Shown here piece after piece: positions 12,230 through 22,688 of a stretch of DNA of 64,000 nucleotides (position 1 is the stretch's first letter; the number at the start of each line of letters is the position of its first letter). Made by a program: the position numbers and the translations under genes. Origin of the DNA: Chimonanthus salicifolius. Lineage: Eukaryota; Streptophyta; Magnoliopsida; Laurales; Calycanthaceae. Location: positions 24,769,746 to 24,833,745 of the forward strand of contig CM023535.1 of assembly GCA_013350335.1 (NCBI GenBank). Direction: 5' to 3'. A model generated the notes under the pieces. That model saw only the letters and a program-made list of their open reading frames with translations, was not told the origin of the DNA and made no database searches.

Positions 12230-13571
12230 TGCCTCGGAAGAAATTGGGGGTTGTCCCAAACAGTACCAAACAATGCTTGCAGAGTCATGCTGCATCGTCA
12301 TTAGCTGCCACCCGTTCTCCTCCTCCACCGACGAGACCAAAGAAAATCAAGGCTTATAAAAACCCTGATCGGTCCATTCCTTCTGCCCATTGTCAGTTTC
12401 ATCTTCTGAAGAAACGGAGGCCGCACCTCAAGAAACCCCTGTGACTGCATCTTCCCCTATTTCTCGTCCTTCTTCTGGCTCGTCAAGACGATCTCACTCG
12501 TCTAAGTTACATCTTGATGGTTCTAATGCATCATTTCCTCCCTCTGATCCTCTTAGTGCTCGGCTTTTTCAATTTGTTCAGAAGGAACATTCCTTCAAGA
12601 ACTTCAATGTCGAGCGTACGTGTTACCTCCCTGACCTTGAAAAATACAGTACTTTCAAAATCCTTCAAAAGATAGGCTGGAAAAATACTCTAAATTTGGG
12701 CGGCAATGCCTACCCCCTATGGTAAAGGGCATGTATTCATTTATTCATAAATCCCTAGACGACCCCTCTCATTCCTTCTCAGTAAAATTCTCCAACAGGA
12801 AAAAACTCATTGTCACACTTGAGCTGATTTCTCAACTCATGAACATTCCTATGTTTAAAGGTGGGGATATTTCTATTGCCCGACATAAGATCGCTCCTGA
12901 GGACTCACACAGGATAATTTGCAAACTGTGTGGCTTTGACGTATACAGGGAAGGTAAACTTCAAATACATTCTTCTTCTCTCCTTCCTAAGTACAAGATT
13001 CTTCACTTGATCTTTACTTTCAATGTCTGCCCTCGACTGATGAACAAGTCCCAACTTAGTGACTATATGGTCAATATCCTGTACAATATGGCTATGGGAC
13101 GAAAAATCTGTCTTCCCTCACTGATCTGTGAACATATCAAGCATTTCTGGAAGTCCTCTGGCCATGGTGCAGTCCCATTCTGTTATCTGCTTACCAAACT
13201 GGGTACTCATTTCGGCATGGTTCCTTGCCCTGGAGAGGTTCCCCTCAATGTATGTCCTTTAACAAAGATAGGCATTGAAAAAAGTCTTGGTTCGTTTCGC
13301 CTATCTTCTGGTTACTTACCCACTTCTGCTGCTTCTACTGATCGACGGAGTCGCAAGGCTTGCTTCTAGTCCGTCGCATTCCATTGATCGTAAGTATTTT
13401 GATGAGCGTTTCGCCGAGCTGGAACAGCGTCAGGAGTCTTTTCTGTCTGACATGAGGACACCTCAAGATCGCCTCACTTTATCAACATCAGGAGCTCTCC
13501 ATGTATGTGAGAACATCGATCAGGTGCATCTTCCACTCTTTTCACCACATTTCAGATTCTTGCAGGCGTAA
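12230..13571 (+). pseudogene. Sirevirus third ORF, plant-transposon-protein-like (broken)
   Basis: The reading starts with an ATG at 12,230 and continues through three frames, with shifts near 12,390, 12,720 and 13,300. The N-terminal about 80 residues are rich in Ser, Pro, Arg and Lys. The middle part (about 12,560-13,260) contains a globular region with the pattern F-x-x-R-x-x-Y-L-P-D-L-x-x-Y, then a YSFIHKSL stretch and KFSNRKKLIVTLELISQLMN. This resembles the 'putative plant transposon protein' domain often found as an extra ORF in plant retroelements. The C-terminal part (about 13,390-13,480) is charged and helical. Some Sireviruses carry an 'env-like' ORF at this position. I see no convincing signal peptide or membrane anchor, so I do not call it an envelope. 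The function is unknown. Confidence 0.55.
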
Positions 13572-13827
13572 TGATGCTGCATTTCCTCCTTCTCCTCCTC
13601 ATGATTGAAGACTTTATGCTGGGATTATGTCTGTTTTATTTACTTTAGATATATTTTTGGTACTGTAACAATTAAACCCTTCACTTACTGTGACTATGAT
13701 GCTTGTCTGTTTTGACTTAAGATTTACATGTGATATATCTTTGCATCTCTTATGTTACTTTAAGATTCACTGTGATATATTTTTGCATCTCTTCTGTTAC
13801 TGTTTGACTAATCCTTGTCAATTTTCT

Positions 13828-14087
13828 TGACAAAAAGGGGGAGTAAAATAAATGTGCTAATGTTGAGGGAGAGCATACAAGTCTCACCAGTTTTTATCTA
13901 TTTGTCTGCAGGAAAATAATGGTGTGTTGCAGGCACATGTTAAGGGGGAGAAGTTTGAGAAATTGGAGGGTTAAATATTATTGTAATTTTATATGGTTAA
14001 GGAGTGACTTGTGTGCATATGTAATTTTGGGAAATTTGTGTACTAGGTAGAGCTTAGATTTTGTCACGAAATTGACAAAGGGGGCCC
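13828..14087 (+). other. Multiple polypurine tracts before the 3' LTR
   Basis: Three purine tracts follow one another: TTGACAAAAAGGGGGAG (13,828-13,843), TTAAGGGGGAGAAG (about 13,940-13,953) and GACAAAGGGGG (14,074-14,084). Repeated polypurine tracts in this place are a known mark of Sireviruses. The last one directly precedes the 3' LTR and would prime plus-strand DNA synthesis. Confidence 0.7.
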
Positions 14088-15594
14088 GGTTCATCCGAGT
14101 CACCCATATTATCAATTACATGACTCAGTTGGACCTTGCCTTAGAAGAATGTGAAGATCTAATATGCATGGAAGAATCTACATTGAATATGTTATTAGCA
14201 CACATGTAAGTGAACCTTATGAGACCTTAGGCTAAGTCAAATACCTTAGAAGTCAATTGTTTATAAATTGAAAAATTAGAATATAGTTGACTTTCAGCCT
14301 TGAGGCCTCGTGCAGTCTGTCGAGGCCTTGCAAACAGTCTTTTACTGAATAATATTTGGACAACTGTAACTCAGCTGACCTTGTGTCTTGCTGACCGAGT
14401 CTCTTACAGATTTAGGAAATTAAATCTGCATTCCTTAATTGAAAGTTTATTATGGAAATAAGGTATATCCACAGGTTGAAACTCCAGGTGCCACCTCACA
14501 CAAATTTGAATTGAACCATTGGGGAGACTCATCTTGGATCGCTGTCATGTACAAATTTGGTAAGGCTCCTCCATCTGATTGACAATCATCAATCACTCTC
14601 TATGTAAATCCTTAATTGATGACTGAAATAAATGGATGGTCAATCATGCACAGGTGTCATCCTAACTGGCTGGTCATTATCTTATTGGAAAAACAAAATA
14701 ATTGGAATTACATGTAAATTCTGTGTTGTCTTTGTTGTAACCGTCACAAGACCTCATTAGAATCCTCGAGGCCTCCTGGACGTGACTGGCCACAAAAATA
14801 GACACTGTCTTATTTACATCTTAGAGCTGTTTGAAATAAGATACACAGAGAACCTCTTGGAAAAATAACAGTGTGACTAGAGAGAGTGGCCACCTCCTCT
14901 TACACCTTCTTCATCATCTTCTTATATAAATGTTTGGGTAATCAATACCGCAGTTCTTATGAAGCTTAAGGTGTTCTCTTAGGACCTTAAAACCAATCAT
15001 ATTTATGTCATATACTACTGTGTTGATAACCACTCTAATGGATCGAACTAATGGAAGGAGCACACAGATCGAGTAAAGAAGAAAGCGCTTAAAGAAGATT
15101 GGATAAAGCAAAAGGCAATTGATTCTTCTTTCTTTTATTTTTATCATTGTAAAGTGGATTAGAACAGTGTTTTTGAACCACTCAAAAAAATAGGTGTAGA
15201 GGATTAGACCAATTCGGTTGAACCTCTATAAAAAATTAGGTTGTACTATTTGGGTGTGAGACCCATATATAGTATATTTGGGACGACCTTAAAGTTGGGA
15301 AGTCTGACAGTGGACGTCGGCTTGTTGAAACTGACCACTATAAAATATCTGTGTTTATATGTGGTTGATGCTTTAACTTGATTGCTTGAATTGAATACTA
15401 GTTCACATACACACACATATATTGGATCGGCCAGTTTTATTAACAATGGTAAATTTGAAGGTGAAAGGAACTCATTGAATAGTTCATACACTTAAAGTAT
15501 AATTCAATTGAGAAATTTTAAAAGGAAATTAAAATTGAAAACCAACCTATTCACCCCCCTCTAGGTCGTGCATTACTCTAGTGACGGAATTTCA
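14088..15594 (+). repeat. 3' LTR of the Sirevirus (first 12 bases lost)
   Basis: It matches the 5' LTR from GGTTCATCCGAG onward and ends TTTCA at 15,594, followed by the TSD GATTT. The first 12 bases of the 5' LTR (TGTAAGTGCTCT) are missing here; GGGGGCCC takes their place. Many scattered differences from the 5' LTR show that the insertion is old. Confidence 0.82.
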
Positions 15595-16220
15595 GATTTT
15601 TAAGGTTTCTTGCTCATTAGGAATCTTTTTAATTCAAATCAATTTTTGTAACCAATGAATAATTTATCTTAAAAAATGGTGTCTAAGGCTATTTCTGTCA
15701 CCAATACATGAGGTCAAGCATGTCTAAGGATAAGTTGGGACGAAATGTCATTTGTGCTCCCCCACTTACCTGGTTATCTTGTGGTTAAACTCTCATTGGA
15801 GACTTAGATTATTTGGAGAGAAAAGGTAGGAGCAAGTCCAGAGACAAATTTTAGGGTCCTATTAGCAGCCAATAAAAGTTCAATTTCTCTAAAAGAAATT
15901 TGAATCTAGATTTAGGCATGATTTGTGTATTTTTGTTTGAGCGTGTACGATCGTGTCTATGTATGGTTCATTGGTTATGTGACTCCACCAATCGCTTGGT
16001 TTGTGCTACACTTCCCGTCAGTACATTGATCGTTGCGTCCGGAGCTCATTCAGGCCCAGTCATAGACAGTCCACCCTTATCACCACCCACATCACCATCA
16101 CCGCCACCCAACTAACCATTTCACCCACACTAGAACCATCATAGGATTTTCCCTATCAACCCACCCTAACTTGATAGCCAACCTGTAGGTCCAACATCTA
16201 ACTAGAACCGATAAGGAATA

Positions 16221-16440
16221 CCCATTTACACATCTACTCATCCACCCATTTACCCATTCACCCATTTATCCATTTACCCATTTACCAATCCACCCGTTTA
16301 CCCATTCACCCATTTATCCATTTACCCATTTACCCGTTTATCCATTTACCCATCCACCCATTTACCCATTTACCCATCCACCAATTTATCCATTTACCCA
16401 TTCACCCATTTATCCATTTACCCATCCACCCATATCTGCC
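16221..16440 (+). repeat. Minisatellite of CCCATTTAC-like units
   Basis: About 220 bases consist of short units of 8 to 12 bases, variants of CCCATTTAC, CCCATTCA and TCCATTTA. It sits in the interior of element A just after the gag N-terminal remnant. Element C has no such array at the matching place. Confidence 0.8.
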
Positions 16441-18053
16441 CATCCATCACCCTGACCCACCTATCCATCTGTCTATGTAAGAATCGGTCTGAGTCCCTAG
16501 TGTCTAGTTTAGGTTTGCATGGAGTCTATTAGAGTCAGTCTAGCCTAAGAGTTTTATTTGAGTCAATTTAGGAATTTTGTTCTTAGGTCTGTTTCTAGGA
16601 TTCACGTTGTGAGCCCTTTTAAGTACATCCAAACTCAGTTAGCACTATTCTGATATTTTCTAATTTGAGAGAGATTACCAGCGTCTTGACGATGTGACGT
16701 AAAAAGAGTCACATTTTTAGCATTAATACTTAGATAAAAATATTTATATCATACTTTTCCGAATAGATTTTTATAGGAATTATACTTGGAAAAACCCGTA
16801 CACAGCCATATTAACGTTAGTTCGAAAAAGAAAAATATTCATGAGTCGAGTGATAACTGGAGGAATATCAGTGGAGACTTAACCGAGTGAGCTTTAGAGT
16901 CATTCTTTTATTCTGAGGGTTATAAGTCAATTCTATTTTTTTTGGTAACACAAATAAGTCATTTTTTTATCTCATTATTCTTCATCTTGGTCATATTACT
17001 GAGAACGCCATCAAAATTGAGTTATTATGCCTGAAATTTTTTGATTTATTTGAAACAACGAAATCACTGTATGAAGCTTCGGATAGGATATAGGCCATTT
17101 TTGGATCGTTTAAGCCTTCAAGCCTACCTATTTTTTGTCATCTTATCTTGATAGTTCCCTAGTTGAGCTTTATATAGCATGTTTATTGTTTAGCCATGTT
17201 GATCATACCCAACTCCGGTTATGGAGTTTTGAGCTTTATTGAAATATTTGTGACTTGCCTAGGGCCTAGGAAAGGCTGGAGATGAAAAATTAGGGTGGTA
17301 CTCTTAAAAAATGGCATTTGAAAAGAAAAGAAAAATGATTGATGAAGGAAAATATGATGCATCAAAAGAGAAAAAGAAAAAGAAAGGGAACATCAAGACA
17401 TCAAAGAAGGATGTGAAAAAAATAGAAAAAAAAAAAAAATGAATACTTTGAAAAGTGCTGATAGCTAAAATAGAGGAAAAGTATACCATGTCACATTTTG
17501 AAGCCCGTAACTTTTTTTGTTCAAAGTATTATTTTTAGAATCTTCTATCTTTCTTTGATTTAACCCGATCCTAAGCCACATTTCATCCTAATAGGAAGCC
17601 CTATTGATCTTAAGTCTAAATAGGGTATTTCATGTGGAGAGTTAAGGAGGAAAAATGATGGTATGACTCAATGTTCGAAGGAAATTGACATCTATTCATG
17701 AGATCATTCATTTTCTTTAATATGAACCATCTTTGATAATACATATGTGAGATATTTTGATTTGAATACATAACTTCTGCTCACATATACCTTGAGAGAA
17801 AATGAACTCAAACCTCTGAGTGTTAATTTTTCCGATAGATATATCCAGTAAGGTTTGCAGTCGAAGTGTATTTTCCAATGGTGACAACAAAACTTGTGTC
17901 TATTCGGAAAAATAAGGCTATCTTAATATTAGCTAAGCACACACTACAGTCCAGGTATAAGCCTTGTAAAATGAATTTTAGAGTTGTATCATGTTTAGAC
18001 CCCTTGTACGTGTGTTCCTGTTAAATATATTGATGTTTGTGGGTATCATCACT

Positions 18054-18117
18054 GCAAGCCCTCACGAGACTATAACTCGTCCACTAGGGGTAACCTAGGG
18101 GTTTAAAGGCTTCTTGC
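18054..18117 (+). ncRNA. Conserved tRNA-like fold in element A
   Basis: The stretch can fold with a closing stem (GCAAGCC at 18,054-18,060 with GGCTTCTTGC at 18,108-18,117, one bulged base) and two inner hairpins: ACGAG/CTCGT (18,064-18,068 with 18,076-18,080, loop of 7) and CTAGG/CCTAG (18,084-18,088 with 18,094-18,098, loop GGTAA). Element C carries the same arms and loops at 34,685-34,741, although sequence around it is less conserved. Its role is unknown; dimerisation, packaging or priming are possible. Confidence 0.45.
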
Positions 18118-18298
18118 ATACACTAAATGCAATCCAGAGTACCAGCGAAAGTGGTGTAGTTTTTAGTTTTAGCTTAGGTTTTGGTTTAGTCTAGGTATAG
18201 TCAAGGTTTAGATTAAGATTATATTAGGGTTTTGTTTTTTAGAATTTTTAGGTAGTTTTACTTGAGAACTAGTAAAATCTGAGTTTGAGGGTATTTGT

Positions 18299-21148
18299 TG
18301 AGCACTGAAATCTTACATTTTTACCCCTAATTATTGGACTAGTTAGCTCTCATATTTATGTATATTGGTGCATTTAATGTTATTTTCTAATTTTGTAGAT
18401 TAAAAATGGAGAATTCAGGAAATCAACCTAAAACAGTGGATAATTGCAAGTTTTGTACTTAATTCGGAAGACCTGGAATTTTTATGATTAATTTCACTCC
18501 ACTTTTAGGGTTTTCATGTAAATTGGTTAGTCTAGATCTATCAATGAGAGTCTACATTAAATTCATATTTTAAATTTAAAGTGGTGAACTTAATTATTAA
18601 ATTCTGGAAGAGAAAACCTGCAATTCAAGAGGCAATGACTGAAATTCAAGATTAATGGGCCAGAGATCCACTTCAATTGGGCCAAGCTAAGCTCCACAAG
18701 CTAGCATTGGGCCAGGCCACAGGCAGTCTACGCACATATCACAGATGGGCTAGGCCAATGTGCACTCCAAAGTCCAACAAAGGCCCAAGTCTTCAAGCTC
18801 AAGTCCAAGGTCCACTTGAGGCCCATGTGCTCATTTATAGGTCCAAAACCCAAGTCCATAACCCATTCACAAGCCCAAGCCTTGTCCATCTCCTTGTCAA
18901 TCAACACCATCCAATCTCCTCTCAAATGCAATCTTAACCACTCATCTTCATCCCTTAATCTTAACGATTCATCTCATACCAAAATTAGATAAAACCCTAG
19001 ATCCACCTATCAAATCCAACATGTACATTCATAACGTTAGATCTAGGCCATCCAGCCTATCCATCATCTAGATTAACCTTAGGATCATGACGGTCCATGC
19101 ATCACCTAATCATCCATCCAATTAGATCATTCATTCATTAGTTAAACCATTAGATCTTAGGACATTTAATCACAACCATCCATTTCATTCATAAACTTAG
19201 GAAAACCCTAGAGCCACCTTAAGTATCCATTGCATACATTCATCATCTTAGATTTAGGCCATGCATTTTATCATCCATCTTGATCAACCTTTGAATCTCA
19301 ACCCTCCATTAGGAAACCTACCATTTATATAATCTATTTTAATCAACTTATCTTAGAGTCATTAGATCTTAACCCAAACTAATCTAAGTCATTCATTCAT
19401 AAAAACCCTAGGATCAAGAATAAAGCCAAAATCCCATCTAGGTTCATGCCACATCACCTACACCTCATCACCCCTCCTCCAAGCTATCCAAATTTAGCCC
19501 AAGGCAAGGAGTACACTTGTCAATTTCGTGTGAAGCCTTGTGGAGGAAGAAATGGAGAAAAAAATGGGATTTGGAAAATAAATTTTGAAATAGCTTTGGT
19601 ATTTTGACCATAACTTTGAACTCCAATATCCAATTGTGTTATTTATTTTTGTGTTGGAAAGAAGACTTCAAGGGATACAACTTTGTAGTTTACCAAATTT
19701 CATGATTGGGACGTTTACCAGGTCAAAATAGAGCTGCAAGATGGTACATTTGTACAAAAACGGGATTTGCACTCTACTTTCTAAACTAATCCTAAATCTC
19801 ATTTTTTTTCTCCACCATTGCTTAGCCAACAAGACAAGCCACCCAAATTTCGTGTATGACTCGTAACCCTAGCCTTTTCAACTTAAAATATCCTCCATCC
19901 ACTTCAAAATAAGATCGAATCCAAACCATCAATTCACAACTTAACCCAGATTAAATCTCATCCGTCCATTCCAACCCTGAGCCTATAAATAGAGCACTAA
20001 GCACAACATAAAATTTGAATTTGGACTAAGGACATTGAGACTAGACTTGGACCAGAGGAGAGAAAGAAGAAAATCAAGGAGAAGACTTGGAGAAATTGAG
20101 TACACCTAGAAGGATCCACTGGTTTGATTTAATTTCTAATTTCCAATTGTTTAATTCTTGTGTTCTTTTATTTCAAATTCAAGCACTGTAAATTCGAATC
20201 CAAAGTATATAACAAATTCTAAGTGCAATGAAATATTAGTCTCTCATTTTCAAATTGAATAGTATTTGTGTTATTATTGTTTGTTATTTAAAAATTATTT
20301 TTGAATCTAATATTATGATGGGTCTTTATTATGTATTCTCTAAAATTAGATGGAATGAAATATTTAAGCTTGGACAGTCCTTCTGTTTCGAGGATATAAG
20401 GCTTTTGTCTGAGAAACAAAAGTGCAATGAAATATTTAGGACCCGAATCCGAACAGTTGTCTAGACTAAGGTTTATTATGTGCTTAAGAGTTAAAAGCAA
20501 TGGAATATTTTGATATGAGAAAAGGCATTTACTTTGGTTTCGAAGGCTCTTGATTTCATGGTGCAATGAAATATTTAGTGCCAAAGGTAAACACCTGCTT
20601 AAACTAAGGTCTGACTTTTTTAGTATCTTTATTGGAACACATGAGTTTAATTTTTAAATAATTTTAAATGGATAAGTTGAATAAGAAATTATTCAGTTTA
20701 CGTGAGCTCTGAAGTCTAGGCTTAGATTTTTATTGTCAATATTTGAAACATGATGCCTTCTTAATTTCTTAGATCCCATTCCAATGTATCATATGTATTT
20801 CATATTGTTTGATTCTTTATCTTTCTCTTTACTCTTTAATTCTTTAATTCTTTATTTTTTTATTATTTAATTCATTCTTCTCCAAATCTCAAGATCTGAA
20901 TAATGACTAGACTTGAGATTAGATTAACCACTTTTTATTAAAGTCTATGTTATATCTAAATCATTATGTGTTTTCTAATTAAAACCACCAACATAAGTTT
21001 CAAAGTTAGATTTTACTTTAATTAATTAATAAATAATTGTAAATATTTTATGGATATATTTTTCGTAATTCCATTGGGTTTGACCTCGCTCTCACATTGC
21101 TATAATATGAATGGTTCGTGTGCTTGCGAGTAAATTTAAGACACATCA
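18299..21148 (+). repeat. 3' LTR of Gypsy element A
   Basis: The LTR starts TGAGCACTGAAATC, directly after the purine-rich tract, and ends ACACATCA. Its right 1.5 kb matches the 5' LTR remnant. Its start resembles the LTR starts of B (22,689), C (34,866) and E (38,667 on the minus strand), with the shared words ACATTTTTACCCCTAATTAT and GGACTAGTTAGC, so all belong to one related group. An open frame at 18,677-18,937 lies in this LTR and has no protein signature. Confidence 0.72.
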
Positions 21149-22328
21149 CTGGGGTACTAACAATGTCATTTGTCAATTTCCATGACAAAAACCTAGATGC
21201 CATGAATATAGACTCGATGACTTAACCCAACCCATTACATCTCATTTGAATACAAATAATACACCAAATATAAGTACATATTCAAATGTCAGATCCTAGG
21301 ACTCTATGCTTCAGATGCTTTCTTCATCTTGCTCTCCCTCAAAGTGTGCCTGCAATGATATACATGTATACAAACAACATGTGGAAGCATAGAGATCTCC
21401 CCCTCAAACATTAATCCAATAAAAACCATATTTCTACCCTTTAATACATGGACTATCCTTTTAGATCTCCCCCCCCCCCCCCCCCCCCCTTAATCATTGA
21501 GTTTTCTCTTATAAGATCTTCTCTCCCTGAGACCTTTTCTCCTAAGATTATTCCAAGCTTCTAAATTTCCCCCCTTTTTGTCATAAATTTACAAAGAGTG
21601 TTAAGCACTGATATACCTATCCAATGTGCTTCAACAAGTCCCAATTGTTGGATTGGAGAGGACAAGGAGGGGAAAACAGAGCCAAATGCATTTTCATAAA
21701 ATATGCCAATATGAGACCAACTAATGCATGCTCTGGGGAGGGAATCACTCATACAAGCAATTCTCAATGAGAAGAGCCTATGAGTGACCCAAAATGAGCT
21801 ATATAAATTATGCACCCATAAAGCACATAGTTCAAGAATGATGCATAATCATTTGCCAATATAACTACATAAGCATCAAACACTACAACTAGTTCATTCA
21901 ACAAAACATACACCAATGAAGAGCAATGAATGAACTAATACCTTATCCTTGGAAATCCATTAACCACTGGAAGATGGAGGCTTATTTCTTTCACAAAAAC
22001 TTTCCAAGGCTTGCTCTCCTTTGCTCAACATTTTGAGAGCACAATGCACCTAGCCCAATAAAATTTGGACCACTTAACCATGTTGTCTTTCACAATGCCA
22101 ATATCCTTTTTGGCTTCAAGATTTACCTTCGTTTGTTCTTTGAAAGGCAAACCATAGGTGCATCCACATTTCCAATGTCTAATAGATCATCAAGGTAGTT
22201 CTATACAAGAACATTGGAAAGACATAAATTCATCCCTATAAGATTTACCAATTGAGGGATGAGAGCGTTTGATTGTGATGCATGCAAGTCCACAAGACAA
22301 CAAGTTTTGCATATCAACCCTTGAATGC
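21149..22328 (-). mobile_element. Fragment of a Sirevirus 3' non-coding region
   Basis: On the minus strand the stretch reads as the region between pol and the 3' LTR of a Sirevirus: TGACAAAAAGGGGGG at 21,569-21,583, and several GGGGGAGATCT-like tracts (about 21,399 and 21,466). A run of 21 C lies at 21,469-21,489. No coding domain is left. Confidence 0.5.
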
Positions 22329-22688
22329 ACATGAAAAATGACTATTTTACCCCTGTTATTTGGATCAGTTAGCCCTTATTTCTCTATATATTAGATGCAT
22401 TTCATGTTATTTTTATTTTTATAGGTAAAAATTGGAAAAACAGAAAATCAGCCTAAAACCCAGAATAATTGCAAATTCTGAGCTTAAATTAGAGGATCTG
22501 GAATTCTGATCCATTTTAGGAATTTAATTGTAAATTAGTTAATTTAGATCCATTTATGAGAGTCCGGATTATTCCAATAATTTTTATAGTAGTGATGAAT
22601 TGATTATTAGTTTCCAGAAAAATAAAGATTGAAGAAAGGCCGCTGAAATGTTAAAGCCTGAAAGCCAGAAGTTCAAGAACCAAAGTGT
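22329..22688 (+). repeat. LTR fragment cut by element B
   Basis: The first about 360 bases of a Gypsy LTR related to those of A, B and D. It begins TGCACATGAAAAATGAC with a shared ATTTTACCCCTG word and ends where element B's LTR begins. The rest of this LTR was not found. Confidence 0.5.

Larger units (their letters stand above)
5271..15594 (+). mobile_element. Copia retrotransposon, Sirevirus type, complete but decayed
   Basis: The 10,324-bp element has TG...CA ends and a perfect 5-bp TSD GATTT (5,266-5,270 and 15,595-15,599). The empty site can be read in element C (about 32,248-32,263). Order of parts: 5' LTR 5,271-6,791, PBS TGGTATCAGAGC (6,794-6,805, initiator tRNA-Met), gag, protease, integrase, reverse transcriptase, RNase H, a third ORF at 12,230-13,571, polypurine tracts, and the 3' LTR. 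The Pol order (integrase before RT) marks Copia. A long gag with a coiled coil, a third ORF and several polypurine tracts after GACAAAAAGGGGGAG mark the Sirevirus lineage. Many frameshifts and stops make it inactive. Confidence 0.88.
15600..18298 (+). mobile_element. Interior of Gypsy element A, right part (no pol)
   Basis: This continues element A after the Sirevirus. A short frame at 15,900-16,115 matches the N-terminus of element B's gag (word LIVASGA), then stops. Next comes a minisatellite (16,221-16,440), then 1.8 kb of non-coding sequence matching element C (33,030-34,865) nearly end to end. No protease, RT or integrase is present, so it is a non-autonomous element of large-retrotransposon-derivative type. 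A purine-rich GAGTTTGAGGG (18,281-18,291) before the 3' LTR is the likely polypurine tract. Confidence 0.65.

Noticed and set aside
12230..13571. Calling the Sirevirus third ORF an envelope protein
   Set aside because: No signal peptide, cleavage site or convincing membrane anchor is visible. A Leu-rich stretch near 13,310-13,340 lies beside a frameshift and is open in two frames.
17304..17489. Minus-strand frame almost wholly Phe, Ser and Ile
   Set aside because: It is the complement of a purine-rich stretch (GAAAAAG words) in the interior of element A, a pure composition effect.
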